Shown: positions 52,483 to 60,393 of the stretch, in pieces
How positions within the stretch are numbered: the first letter of the stretch is position 1
How the letters are laid out: every line of letters starts with the position of its first letter
Origin: Chengkuizengella sp. SCS-71B
GTDB taxonomy: Bacteria > Bacillota > Bacilli > Paenibacillales > KCTC-33759
Assembly (NCBI RefSeq): GCF_040100845.1
Contig: NZ_JAZHSH010000001.1
Coordinates: 2,650,501-2,714,500, forward strand
Direction: 5' to 3'
Length of the DNA: 64,000 nucleotides
Notes under the pieces: generated by a model
What the model was told of the DNA's origin: nothing
The model's input: the letters and a program-made list of their open reading frames with translations, nothing else
Databases searched by the model: none
Translations under genes and position numbers: made by a program

Positions 52483-52764
52483 TGCTGTGAAGATTCTATG
52501 ACAAATTTAGCAAATTCAATGAAAGGAGGCATTATTAATGTTGATTTTTTGACCCCTAGTACTGGTACTTTTCTTGATGAAATAATAAATGTAGGAGAAG
52601 GGATAGTCGTAGGTAGGTTTCCACTTGATATGTCTTTCACCGAGATTTATTCTACTTGTACGATAACAAGAATTACTTCAGCTAATCAACAACAAATTAA
52701 TGATTCTTCTAGAGCTTCTAATTCGCATTGGTTTAAAAATGCTACACCCCCACCAGTTATTTAA
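52483..52764 (+). pseudogene. CDCC family copy 4, 5'-truncated
   Basis: Begins in the middle of the family at CCEDSMTNLANSMKGG and continues with a normal C-terminal half (NVGEGIVVGRFPLDM, STCTITRITSANQQQIND). The N-terminal CDCC cluster is missing, replaced by 23S rRNA sequence. An internal ATG (52498) has no ribosome-binding site, so it is probably not translated. The tail is closest to copy 5 directly downstream. Confidence 0.8.
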
Positions 52765-52797
52765 AACCAGCGAGGGAACAAAGAATCTATTTTGATT

Positions 52798-52870
52798 GGA
52801 CGGGTGTCCCAGTAAAAGTACATATTTTTCATAAAATAAAGCCCCACTACGTTGAATAGTGAGGTTTATT
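52798..52870 (-). repeat. Hairpin-promoter module, copy d (orphan)
   Basis: TTGGACGGGTGTCCCAG start and CCCACTA/TAGTGAGG hairpin. It joins directly to the 3' flank of CDCC copy 4, with no YjcZ gene. Confidence 0.65.
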
Positions 52871-52914
52871 CTTCACACCTGACAAAAGCACAATTTAATA
52901 AAGAAGCACAAACA

Positions 52915-52946
52915 TCCAACCAAAACTTTTTTGAACCCATATAATA
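52915..52946 (+). promoter_or_regulatory. Candidate SigK promoter of CDCC copy 5
   Basis: TCCAACC, exactly 16 nt, CATATAATA. Both boxes fit SigK (AC and CATAnnnTA). Confidence 0.6.
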
Positions 52947-52979
52947 TTTAATCAAATAAATTTATAAGGAGTAGAGATT

Positions 52980-53525
52980 ATGGGACATTTTGATGAGAGT
53001 ATTTGTGATTGCTGCGTCTGCCCGATGCAGTGTGTTTTGGAAGAGTTGGTTGAAGTCGAGGGTTTGGTGATTGATACACCTGTTAATAATATTCCTACAA
53101 CTATTACTGGTGTTAATGATTTCATTGCATCAACTACTGATGGAGATATTCCAGTATGTCAAATTACTCATGTAGAAATTATTAATCCTCCAGATACGCT
53201 AATTACCACAGCATTATCTGCTTTAAAACCTATAAGAAAAAATAGTAAAGGGGAATGTGCTTGTTGTGAAGACCCTATGACAAATTTATTAAAGTTTGAA
53301 ATCGGAAATACTTTCGAAGTTGAATTCATTGGTACAACTGGACCATTCACAAACGAAATCCTAGGTGTAGGTGAAGGAATTCTTATAGGAGTTGATAGTG
53401 GACCTAGCCTTTTTTTAGATATTTATTCTACATGTGCAATTACAAGGGTTATTCCAATCACCCAACAACAAATTAATGATCCAACTAGACTTTCAAGAAA
53501 AACCACTCTCCCACCAGCTACCTAA
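52980..53525 (+). CDS. CDCC cysteine-rich spore-associated family, copy 5
   Basis: 181 residues, the longest copy: MGHFDESICDCCVCPMQC, variable middle, KGECACCEDPMTNLLKFEIG, VGEGILIGVDSGPS, STCAITRVIPITQQQ and a proline-ended tail TTLPPAT. Eight conserved cysteines in two clusters. The stop codon lies inside a CCCAC/GTGGG hairpin that recurs after several copies. Promoter and ribosome-binding site (AAGGAG) are intact. Spore-surface role inferred. Confidence 0.78.
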   Translation: MGHFDESICDCCVCPMQCVLEELVEVEGLVIDTPVNNIPTTITGVNDFIASTTDGDIPVCQITHVEIINPPDTLITTALSALKPIRKNSKGECACCEDPMTNLLKFEIGNTFEVEFIGTTGPFTNEILGVGEGILIGVDSGPSLFLDIYSTCAITRVIPITQQQINDPTRLSRKTTLPPAT

Positions 53526-53676
53526 AAGCCAGTGGGAAGAGGTATATTTATTTTATTTTAATTTCATTTTGATTTCTTCCCTCGGTAAATTAATAAACTA
53601 TCTAACTTTTGTAGGATCTGAACTTACATAATCCCGCTTAAAATTAGACAGGGCTTTGAATTTGCTATATTGATTA

Positions 53677-53793
53677 TTATCCTGCCTCTGCAATTTCAAG
53701 AGCAGAATAACTAACAACGAGAATGATAACTAAAAGAATAAATAGCACTAGAACAATTCCTGCTCCAGTAGCAATTCCACTATAGCTACCCAT
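53677..53793 (-). CDS. YjcZ-family sporulation mini-protein 2
   Basis: 38 residues: MGSYSGIATGAGIVLVLFIL, helix continuing LVIILVVSYSA, then an acidic end LEIAEAG. GGAGG 8-9 nt before the ATG. Helix sequence almost identical in all copies here. Confidence 0.82.
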   Translation of the reverse strand: MGSYSGIATGAGIVLVLFILLVIILVVSYSALEIAEAG

Positions 53794-53830
53794 ACAAACG
53801 CCTCCTTTCAATTTATCCAATTTTGATGTA

Positions 53831-53862
53831 TATACTATGTTCAGAAATCTAAACTGCTTGGG
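53831..53862 (-). promoter_or_regulatory. Candidate SigK promoter of YjcZ mini-gene 2
   Basis: Minus strand: CCAAGCAG, about 15 nt, CATAGTATA. Confidence 0.5.
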
Positions 53863-53948
53863 TCGATGTTCTGATACAAGCGCACAATTTCCATAGTTTA
53901 AAATCCCACTACATAAATAGTGAGATTTCCGTAGAGAGATTACATGAG
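53863..53948 (-). repeat. Hairpin-promoter module, copy e
   Basis: Variant form with ATACAAGCGCACAATTT in place of the CCTAGG segment, plus the CCCACTA/TAGTGAGA hairpin. Upstream of YjcZ mini-gene 2; it overlaps the stop of mini-gene 3. Confidence 0.7.
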
Positions 53949-54092
53949 TGATGATACTGGCTCTGCTGTCTCAGGTCTAGGAGCACTCGGCGGCAAAAGT
54001 AACATCAGGTTTCCACTATATCTACCTCCACTTGCAGCAGCTAGGATAATAACTAATAGAATAAATAAAACCAAAACTATAGCTGCTCCCAT
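53940..54092 (-). CDS. YjcZ-family mini-protein 3 with extended tail
   Basis: 50 residues. MGAAIVLVLFILLVIILAAA, then SGGRYSGNLMLLLPPSAPRP and an acidic end. The proline-rich tail is about 25 residues longer than normal and reads into the flanking module, so it probably arose by loss of the native stop. GGAGG site present. No SigK box directly upstream; it may be cotranscribed with mini-gene 4, 47 bases away. Confidence 0.7.
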   Translation of the reverse strand: MGAAIVLVLFILLVIILAAASGGRYSGNLMLLLPPSAPRPETAEPVSSLM

Positions 54093-54139
54093 AAAAACGC
54101 CTCCTTTCTATATGAGATGTACGTTATTATTTGATATTT

Positions 54140-54298
54140 TTATAAGCTTACATTACCTAAAAAAGGATCGTTTGGTGCGAAAACAATTGTTCCACTACGA
54201 CTACTGCCTCCACCTGCAGAAATTAATATGATAACTAAAAGAATGAATAGCACTAGAACAATTCCTGCTCCAGTAGTAATTCCACTATAACTACCTAT
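54140..54298 (-). CDS. YjcZ-family mini-protein 4, non-standard ATA start
   Basis: The aligned start codon reads ATA instead of ATG (GGAGGGATTAAC then ATA GGT AGT TAT). The body is intact: GSYSGITTGAGIVLVLFILL, VIILISAGGGSSRSG, then a 20-residue tail APNDPFLGNVSL. 52 residues. Either very weakly translated or inactivated by a single base change. Promoter intact. Confidence 0.6.
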   Translation of the reverse strand: MGSYSGITTGAGIVLVLFILLVIILISAGGGSSRSGTIVFAPNDPFLGNVSL

Positions 54299-54326
54299 GT
54301 TAATCCCTCCTTCCAATATGATGTAA

Positions 54327-54360
54327 TATACTATGAAAGGAAATTCTACTTTGTCTGGAC
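54327..54360 (-). promoter_or_regulatory. Candidate SigK promoter of YjcZ mini-gene 4
   Basis: Minus strand: GTCCAGACA, 16 nt, CATAGTATA. Confidence 0.55.
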
Positions 54361-54449
54361 TGGTGTCCTAGTGCAAGTACACATTTTTAATAGATTAAAA
54401 CCCCACTACATAAATAGTGAGGTTTACATCGTAGAGAGATTATATGAGT
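54352..54449 (-). repeat. Hairpin-promoter module, copy f
   Basis: Full form: GTCCTAGTGCAAGTACACAT, hairpin AACCCCACTA/TAGTGAGGTT and AGAGAGATTATATGAG flank. Upstream of YjcZ mini-gene 4. Confidence 0.75.
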
Positions 54450-54566
54450 GCCCTCCTATTTCTAGGAGATCAATGTCAAAATTTTAGGTCTGAATGTAAA
54501 TTGTGTGCACAGTACGGTCTCCTTGGTTTTTATTCATTAAATTGAATAGGGGGTATTGTTTTCTTG

Positions 54567-56642
54567 TTACCTCTTAAACAACTTTTTCGTACCACAAGAC
54601 CCTTCACAAAGCCCATCTGGTATACTTGAATTACATTTATTTTCATCAATTGCAATATTATCGACTTCTAGTGAATTATTTTGAATGTCTGGGTTATTGC
54701 CTAATAAACAATTAGAACGGATGCCAAAGAAATCAGTATCTGTTTCTTCTATAACTATTCCAGCACCTAGGTTGTTCTCTATACAATTATCATCTATAAT
54801 GGTTTGGATTTCTGGCTCAAAAGATTGATTCATCTGAATTCCATTTTCTTTATTCCTCTGACAACAATTCTTATTAACTATATTATCTATGTTATTTAAT
54901 TCTATCCCATCACCCTCATTTTTGTTGCATATATTTTCCCATAGGATGATTATACTAGAATCTTCCTCGGGTACCAGAATACCATTTTTTTTATTTTTTA
55001 TAGCTCTATTATTAAATAATAAATTTCTAATATTAGTGATAACAAAACCATTTCCTTTATTTTTAAAACTATAATTTTCGATACATTTATTTATAAAATC
55101 TAATTGAATACCATGATGGCCATTATTTTTTGCCTCGTTAAATAATAATAAGTTATGAGCATCTACAATAAAACCCTTACCTCGATTGCCATCTGCATGA
55201 CATTTAATAAAGTAAGTTAAATCACCTTGAGGACTATTAAACCCAATTTTTTTGCTCATACTTGCCTTACATTCATTGAGAAGATTTAGTTTTAAGTCTG
55301 CTGAAATATTAAATCCATGTTCTCTATTGCTATTGGATTGAACTCTTTCTAAAGTATTAAACTCGTCATTTATATTCACTCCGCTGAGCACAAAATTTTG
55401 AACTGTTAGGTTTTCTATTGAGCTGAGCTTACTGTTGAGTAAAATACCATTTTCTACTATATTTGTTCCATCAATGATAGTTTTCCACATGTCTGCTCCT
55501 ACAATTCTGAGACGATCTTTATCAACAATAACTGCTTCGTTAAATACTCCATCTCCAATATTGATTTGAAAGCCGTCTGGCGCATCATCTATAGCTTGTT
55601 GTATGGTTTCACCTTCCTGTACATCGATGGCATCATTTCTTTCACATAATCCTAAAGGTGTACTCGTTTCACAATCGTTGTCTGCAAAAGTACAATCTTC
55701 CACCATATCTTCTACGAAAATGTCCGGTGAGTTTCCTTTTAAACAATTAGAACGAACGGCAGTATCATCCCCAGCTATTCTGATACCAGCAAGTGCGCTA
55801 TTTTTAACTATATTCTGATCAATGATATTGTCAGTATTTTTTACAAAAATTCCGTTGTTTTTATTATTGATGATTTGATTTTTTATCATTTTTGTAAAAT
55901 TTCCAGTCATGACGATTCCATTCGATTCATTTGCTTTACTGATATTATCGCATAAAGTTATAGATGATCCATTTGTAAATCCATTTCCTTTGTTATTATT
56001 GGATTTGTTAGATAGGAAGATATTTGTATTCCCATTTCCTCCAAAACCATCACCACCATTATATAAAGCAGCATTAGAGATGATATAACTTTCTCTTCCA
56101 GATACATGAAATCCATCTTGCCTGTTATTTTCTGCTAAACAACAGGTTATTAAATTGTTGTCCCTAGAGCTTTCTATAAAAACCCCATTTTCGTTATATA
56201 TCATTTTACATTGGATAATATTATTATTGTCGTTGCCCACGTGGATCCCATCTCCAACATTTTCATTGATTTCACATTGCATTAATATATTGATAGTTCT
56301 TGTTATTTTGATTCCATGCTCTCCATTATTTAGTACTTGAACCTTATGAATAATATTCAACTCATCATTCATTTCAATACCAGAACCACCACTGAAGTTT
56401 TGCACCGTTAAGTCTTCGATCGCAACTAAGATTGCATTGATTATAATGCCAGATGTTGCAGCGCCCTGTCCGTCAATGAACGTTTTTCCTTTGCCTGCAC
56501 CGATGAGGCGAATGCCATTTTTATTTATGGTAATTGCTTCTGGAAATATCCCTTTTGCTACTCTTATGGTATCGAAAGGTTCTGCTGCTGCTAAAGCAAC
56601 ATTTATGGTTGGAAATTCAGATGGTACTTTAAGTACGGCCAT
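54567..56642 (-). CDS. Parallel beta-helix repeat protein, internally duplicated
   Basis: 691 residues built of two related halves. Each half begins with a pectate-lyase/NosD-like entry (residues 5-55: VPSEFPTINVALAAAEPFDT ... IRLIGAGKGKTFIDGQ; residues 350-400: QEGETIQQAIDDAPDG ... LRIVGADMWKTIIDGT). These are followed by right-handed beta-helix coils rich in stacked asparagines (NNNIIQCKMIYNENGVFIES, NKNNGIFVKNTDNIIDQNIV) and a closing motif IRSNCLxGNxPDI. Asn ladders favour a stable fibre-like solenoid. No signal peptide or catalytic carbohydrate-lyase residues stand out, so a structural spore-surface role is likelier than enzymatic. ATG after GAGAGGGTG. Confidence 0.8.
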   Translation of the reverse strand: MAVLKVPSEFPTINVALAAAEPFDTIRVAKGIFPEAITINKNGIRLIGAGKGKTFIDGQGAATSGIIINAILVAIEDLTVQNFSGGSGIEMNDELNIIHKVQVLNNGEHGIKITRTINILMQCEINENVGDGIHVGNDNNNIIQCKMIYNENGVFIESSRDNNLITCCLAENNRQDGFHVSGRESYIISNAALYNGGDGFGGNGNTNIFLSNKSNNNKGNGFTNGSSITLCDNISKANESNGIVMTGNFTKMIKNQIINNKNNGIFVKNTDNIIDQNIVKNSALAGIRIAGDDTAVRSNCLKGNSPDIFVEDMVEDCTFADNDCETSTPLGLCERNDAIDVQEGETIQQAIDDAPDGFQINIGDGVFNEAVIVDKDRLRIVGADMWKTIIDGTNIVENGILLNSKLSSIENLTVQNFVLSGVNINDEFNTLERVQSNSNREHGFNISADLKLNLLNECKASMSKKIGFNSPQGDLTYFIKCHADGNRGKGFIVDAHNLLLFNEAKNNGHHGIQLDFINKCIENYSFKNKGNGFVITNIRNLLFNNRAIKNKKNGILVPEEDSSIIILWENICNKNEGDGIELNNIDNIVNKNCCQRNKENGIQMNQSFEPEIQTIIDDNCIENNLGAGIVIEETDTDFFGIRSNCLLGNNPDIQNNSLEVDNIAIDENKCNSSIPDGLCEGSCGTKKLFKR

Positions 56643-56746
56643 CTTTGTTTCACCCTCTCTGTTCTGAATTACTCATTAAATGCATTATATTCAAGATGAA
56701 AGGATGGCGTATGGACGAATGTATAGAAATTTATAAAATTTAAAAT

Positions 56747-56797
56747 ACAAAAAAGCCTCTGTTTATCGGTTAATTCCTCCGATTCAACAAGGCTCAT
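56747..56797 (-). terminator. Terminator of the 155-residue family copy 2
   Basis: Outer stem AGCCT/AGGCT and inner ATCGG/CCGAT with a T6 run on the minus strand, about 100 bases after the stop at 56897. Confidence 0.7.
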
Positions 56798-56896
56798 TAC
56801 TACTTCATTTGATTTCGTTTTCTTGGTTGCATCCTTTGCAAACTACGCCCTTCCTGTTAACCGTTTAACAATAAAATTTTATTTTCAAACTAATAT

Positions 56897-57364
56897 TTAT
56901 ACTGTAAATACTGTTGCTTTAAGACTTCTTGAAGCAACAAAAATATCTCCTTCTGCATTTGTTGAAACCCTTGTAATTCTTAGTTCATACGTATTGATTC
57001 CAGCACATGGATTATTATCTACTAAAGGAAAGTTTGGAAAGTTTGTATGTCTTCCATCGGCGCCTGCTCTCGCATAATCCATTTCATCACTGATCGTTGC
57101 AATGGTAGTGCCATTGCGTAGGAGCTCATATGTTACTTCAAAAGTTACAGAAGGAGGTCCATCATCATTACATATTGCAATTTGTGCCATTGAATCAATG
57201 CAGACCTGTGTTTTCTGTGGATCCTTAACACATACATCGACAGTAGCTACAATTTCAAAGTCACCATCATTACTAAGTATAATTATATTTTCATCCCCAG
57301 GATCATATGGATCATCTACTGAAACCGTATCAGCTACAACTAAAATTCCTTTCTTTAATCCCAT
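56897..57364 (-). CDS. Uncharacterised 155-residue spore-island family, copy 2
   Basis: 155 residues from the ATG at 57364 (GGAGG 7 nt upstream): KKGILVVADTVSVDDPYDPG, VDVCVKDPQKTQVCIDSMAQ, VTYELLRNGTTIATISDEMD, GRHTNFPNFPLVDNNPCAGI, ASRSLKATVFTV. It has extra cysteines relative to copy 1. The sequence just after the stop (around TTAACAGGAAGGGCG on the minus strand) is also conserved between the copies, suggesting the duplication unit included the 3' UTR. Confidence 0.7.
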   Translation of the reverse strand: MGLKKGILVVADTVSVDDPYDPGDENIIILSNDGDFEIVATVDVCVKDPQKTQVCIDSMAQIAICNDDGPPSVTFEVTYELLRNGTTIATISDEMDYARAGADGRHTNFPNFPLVDNNPCAGINTYELRITRVSTNAEGDIFVASRSLKATVFTV

Positions 57365-57401
57365 AAACTCACCTCCCAACTTCATAATTACCCGTTCATC
57401 C

Positions 57402-57435
57402 TATCTTATGAATAATCTAATGAAGTTGCTTGGAC
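57402..57435 (-). promoter_or_regulatory. Candidate SigK promoter of the 155-residue family copy 2
   Basis: Minus strand: GTCCAAGCA, 16 nt, CATAAGATA. Confidence 0.55.
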
Positions 57436-57473
57436 TCTTATCCTTAGGCTGGAATGTAAAAAACATACTAAGA

Positions 57474-57635
57474 TTAGTAATGCAGACCAAGGCATTGGTT
57501 TGCATTACTATTTTTATATAGTAGAAGTGAAGAATAGATCGAGCGCTCTTTTGGATCATGAATCCGTATTAAAAACTGATCTACTTCACTACCCTTATTT
57601 GAACCAGGTGTTAGTTTGTTTTCATGTTGTTTCAT
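57474..57635 (-). CDS. 53-residue hypothetical protein
   Basis: Begins MKQHENKLTPGSNKGSEVDQ, then FLIRIHDPKERSIYSSLLLY. The GAGAGGTGAG site 6-8 nt before the ATG is strong. The stop sits inside a hairpin (TAGTAATGCA/TGCATTACTA), which may terminate transcription. No family recognised. Protein-like composition and signals favour a real gene. Confidence 0.45.
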   Translation of the reverse strand: MKQHENKLTPGSNKGSEVDQFLIRIHDPKERSIYSSLLLYKNSNANQCLGLHY

Positions 57636-57786
57636 TCCACTCACCTCTCACGGAACACTTCTATTCTTATTGTGTAAGAAGTACAGGAGAATACGCAAGA
57701 GCACAATTAATATTGTATAGTACACGCGTCCAATCATCGTAATCCCAATTTGAATACACTATTAAAAACTGAAAGGTCGTGTTAAT

Positions 57787-58296
57787 ATGGGCGTTTTCGA
57801 TAAATCCATCTGTGATTGCTGCGTTTGTCCGATGCAGTGTGCTTTAGAACAGTTGATCGAACCGCAAACACAAATAAATGTCATAGTCACTACCCTTGGT
57901 GCTATAACTATCTTGCTGGGAACTTTTACGTTAACAGAAGTCAAAGGTTTTATTGCAACGACGAGTGTGGAAATAGACGTCGCAATCTGTAAAATCATTA
58001 CAGTCGGTTTTCAAACTCTTCCAACTGATTTTAAGTTAAAGCCCGTTCGAAAGGACATCGTTGGAGAATGTGTATGTTGCGAAGATCCGATGACGAATTT
58101 GTTAGTAGGTAAGATTGGAACGAACATCTCTATACCTTCTGGTGGAGGACCTAGTGGCATTATATCAGCAGGTGTAAAGGATGTTGGAGAAGGCATTGTT
58201 TTATTAGAAAATATAAATATGGGCGGCGGCATACCAATAACACCTTTTGGTATAACTTCTACATGCTTGTTAGACGCCATAGGACCTCCTAGTTAG
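57787..58296 (+). CDS. CDCC cysteine-rich spore-associated family, copy 6
   Basis: 169 residues: MGVFDKSICDCCVCPMQC, then ALEQLIEPQTQINVIVTTLG, a VRKDIVGECVCCEDPMTNLL centre, a glycine-rich insertion (SGGGPSGIISAG), VGEGIVLLENINMGGG and TSTCLLDA. The middle has diverged most of all copies. Its leader has the GCACAA...CGTCCAATCA pattern but only a weak -10 (CACTATTAA). ATG with AAAGG. Confidence 0.75.
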   Translation: MGVFDKSICDCCVCPMQCALEQLIEPQTQINVIVTTLGAITILLGTFTLTEVKGFIATTSVEIDVAICKIITVGFQTLPTDFKLKPVRKDIVGECVCCEDPMTNLLVGKIGTNISIPSGGGPSGIISAGVKDVGEGIVLLENINMGGGIPITPFGITSTCLLDAIGPPS

Positions 58297-58482
58297 TTTT
58301 CCATTCAACTGCACACACCAACTACCTAATACAAGCCAATGGGGATTATTCCTATTTCTTTACTGTATTCATCACACCCCTGATAACAGCACAATTTAAT
58401 ATTACAGTACAAACGCCCAATCAAAACACTAATAAAAACATAAAAAAACAGAACACTTGGCTAACCACTTTCAATATGATGT

Positions 58483-58616
58483 AAGAGGCTGGGACATAAG
58501 TTGAAAACTAACTGATTTTTGCTTAATACGCATAAATAAAATCGCATGAAATCAAGGATTATTAAATTGATTTCATGCGATTTATTCATTTTAATTGGGT
58601 TTTGTCCCAGCCTCTT
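58483..58616. repeat. Nested imperfect palindrome (MITE-like)
   Basis: Outer arms AAGAGGCTGGGACA / TGTCCCAGCCTCTT enclose an inner stem AAATCGCATGAAATCA / TGATTTCATGCGATTT. About 134 bases with no coding capacity. The GAGGCTGGGACA arms recur in non-autonomous repeats of many Firmicutes. It replaces the hairpin half of module copy g. The rest of the gap 58297-58714 contains a second, incomplete CDCC-type leader (GCACAATTTAATATTACAGT) with no gene behind it. Confidence 0.75.
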
Positions 58617-58624
58617 TATTCTAT

Positions 58625-58665
58625 GAAAAATCTGTACTTGCCCTAGGATACTAGTCCAATCAAAG
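58625..58665 (+). repeat. Hairpin-promoter module, copy g (partial, plus orientation)
   Basis: Retains CTGTACTTGCCCTAGGATAC and AGTCCAATCAAAG; the hairpin half is missing where the nested palindrome sits. Confidence 0.65.
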
Positions 58666-58714
58666 TAGATTATTTAACATTATATATTACATCATATAGA
58701 AAGGAGGGATTAGC

Positions 58715-58797
58715 ATGAGTAGACACAAATCGTTCTGCAGCAGGAATTGTTCTAAGTACTATTCATACTCCTAGTTATTATTTTAGTTACCAACTAA
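58715..58797 (+). pseudogene. YjcZ-family mini-gene 5, frameshifted
   Basis: Leader AAAGGAGGGATTAGC and ATG are intact, but two small frameshifts (near 58732 and one extra A at 58754-58755) break the frame. The family helix is still readable in pieces: SAAGIVL, then VLFILLVIILVTN. As it stands the ATG gives only 19 unrelated residues. Confidence 0.75.
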
Positions 58798-58956
58798 AAT
58801 AGCTTGTTGTTTTGGATCACCAATAGATACAAAAAAATACCTGTGAACAAGTCAATGTAACTGTAGTTTATATTAATTCCGACTACATATTGACACTGGC
58901 ATTAGCGGATATTCCTTAATATAGCACAAACATACAGTCAAAACTTCTTTTGAACC

Positions 58957-58965
58957 CATACAATA
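58957..58965 (+). promoter_or_regulatory. Candidate SigK -10 box of CDCC copy 7
   Basis: CATACAATA, with CAGTCA 17 nt upstream. Confidence 0.5.
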
Positions 58966-58995
58966 ATCAAATAAATTAATAAGGAGTTGTTTAAT

Positions 58996-59466
58996 ATGGG
59001 AGTCTTTGATAAATCTATATGTGATTGTTGTGTCTGCCCGATGCAATGTGTATTAGAGCAGTTAAAGGGAGAAAGAATAAGAATTGGATTTTTATCTAAT
59101 CAAGGCAGTTTTAGTTTTAGTAATCCGACTAATGTAAACCGTGTAGAAAATTTTATTTTATTTACTGATTCAGACGATTATGCGATTCATACTATTGATT
59201 TTATAATTTTGGACTTTGTTCCTGATCCTCAAATTCAATTAAAACCAATAAAAAATAGTCTTGGTGAATGTGCATGTATTGAAGGACCTATGACTAATTT
59301 ATTAGAATCTAGAATAAATCAAACAGTACGCATAAATAGGAGTATTGAAGTAAATATTGTGAAGGTTGGACAAGGAATTGTATCAGTTAAAGATATTGTT
59401 GCATCTGCTGATAATTTTCCCTTTGGTCTATTTTCAACATGTTCAATTAGTCAAATTAGAATTTAA
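58996..59466 (+). CDS. CDCC cysteine-rich spore-associated family, copy 7
   Basis: 156 residues from ATG 58996 (AAGGAGTTG upstream): MGVFDKSICDCCVCPMQC start, variable beta-rich middle, LGECACIEGPMTNLLESRIN (one cysteine of the second cluster replaced by isoleucine and aspartate by glycine), VGQGIVSVKDIV and FSTCSISQIRI. The loss of the CC pair shows the second cluster is not strictly required, or that this copy is changing role. Confidence 0.75.
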   Translation: MGVFDKSICDCCVCPMQCVLEQLKGERIRIGFLSNQGSFSFSNPTNVNRVENFILFTDSDDYAIHTIDFIILDFVPDPQIQLKPIKNSLGECACIEGPMTNLLESRINQTVRINRSIEVNIVKVGQGIVSVKDIVASADNFPFGLFSTCSISQIRI

Positions 59467-59520
59467 GTAATAACTCATCCAAATAAGTGAGGGATAATCT
59501 ATTAAATCAACGGATTTATC

Positions 59521-59745
59521 CTATATCCACTTATTCTTATCAGATTTATAAATAGTCACACCAAAAGCAAGGAATATTACTAAATCAGCCATTGTTTCAA
59601 ATGTAGCCTATTCAACACCAATTCCATAAAACTCTAATCCTTGATATAAAAGTGCAGTTATCATAAGTAATATATGTGGTATGGTATATCAGGAATGTCC
59701 ACCTGGGTTTTCCCTCTACTTTCTTTTTCCATTCATCAACATCAT
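59521..59745 (-). pseudogene. Remnant of a small membrane protein gene
   Basis: Minus strand: DEWKKKVEGKPRWTF in one frame, then in another ILLMITALLYQGLEFYGIGVE, an in-frame TAG at 59608-59610 (probably from TGG), and ATFETMADLVIFLAFGVTIY, ending with KSDKNKWI. At least one frameshift and one nonsense change. The 5' end has been displaced by YjcZ mini-gene 6. Confidence 0.55.
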
Positions 59746-59748
59746 TTA

Positions 59749-59874
59749 CTAGACCAACGGGCTTGATCCTTGTGGTAAACCTGGAGACGTAGCCCAAGAA
59801 GCTAATAAGATAATAACTAAAAGAATAAAGAGTACTAGAACTAATGCAGCTCCAGAACCATTATGTCCGCCCAT
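59749..59874 (-). CDS. YjcZ-family sporulation mini-protein 6
   Basis: 41 residues: MGGHNGSGAALVLVLFILLV, IILLASWATSP, then a short polar tail GLPQGSSPLV. GGAGGGATTAAC leader before the ATG. Confidence 0.82.
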   Translation of the reverse strand: MGGHNGSGAALVLVLFILLVIILLASWATSPGLPQGSSPLV

Positions 59875-59903
59875 GTTAATCCCTCCTTTTACTAGATGTA
59901 ATA

Positions 59904-59934
59904 TATACTATGTCAAATCATCTGAACTGCTTGG
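59904..59934 (-). promoter_or_regulatory. Candidate SigK promoter of YjcZ mini-gene 6
   Basis: Minus strand: CCAAGCAG, about 15 nt, CATAGTATA. Confidence 0.5.
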
Positions 59935-59940
59935 GTTAAT

Positions 59941-60024
59941 GCTCTGATACAAGCGCACAATTTTCATAGTTTAAAACCCCACTGTATAAATAGTGAGTTT
60001 TCCGTTGAGGGATTTTATAAGTGC
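59941..60024 (-). repeat. Hairpin-promoter module, copy h
   Basis: Variant form like copy e (ATACAAGCGCACAATTTTCA) with the CCCACTG/TAGTGAG hairpin. Upstream of YjcZ mini-gene 6. Confidence 0.7.
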
Positions 60025-60170
60025 TGTTAATATATTCTATGTTCGTATATTTCATTTGGTATAAACAAGTGATTTGCTTGATCGAAAATGTGCTATTATA
60101 CCATTTCAAACAAAAAGGACCGTGAAAGGGTCCCTGGGTTAAAAATATTGAAAAATTCCAATTTATACTA

Positions 60171-60329
60171 TTACATGTATTCTGAAATCGGAAAGAAAAA
60201 TTCAGTCACCATAGGAGCTGTAGTATATCTCGAACGTCCACTTGCAGCAACTATAATGATTACTAAAAGAATGAAAAGGACTAGAACTATAGCTGCTCCA
60301 CTACCAGAGTGTCTTCCATAAGAACTCAT
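60171..60329 (-). CDS. YjcZ-family sporulation mini-protein 7
   Basis: 52 residues: MSSYGRHSGSGAAIVLVLFI, LLVIIIVAASGRSRY, then a 20-residue tail TTAPMVTEFFFPISEYM. GGGGG-type site (AAAGGGGGAATTCTA) before the ATG. The overlapping plus-strand frame is a shadow. Confidence 0.8.
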   Translation of the reverse strand: MSSYGRHSGSGAAIVLVLFILLVIIIVAASGRSRYTTAPMVTEFFFPISEYM

Positions 60330-60359
60330 TAGAATTCCCCCTTTCTATATAATGTAATA

Positions 60360-60393
60360 TATACTATGAAAGGAAAATCTATTTTGTTTGGAC
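60360..60393 (-). promoter_or_regulatory. Candidate SigK promoter of YjcZ mini-gene 7
   Basis: Minus strand: GTCCAAACA, 16 nt, CATAGTATA. The best match of the set to both boxes. Confidence 0.6.

Noticed and set aside
52290-52640. 116-residue minus-strand frame
   Set aside because: It reads antisense through the 23S rRNA fragment and the truncated CDCC gene.
60088-60321. 77-residue plus-strand frame
   Set aside because: Antisense shadow of YjcZ mini-gene 7.
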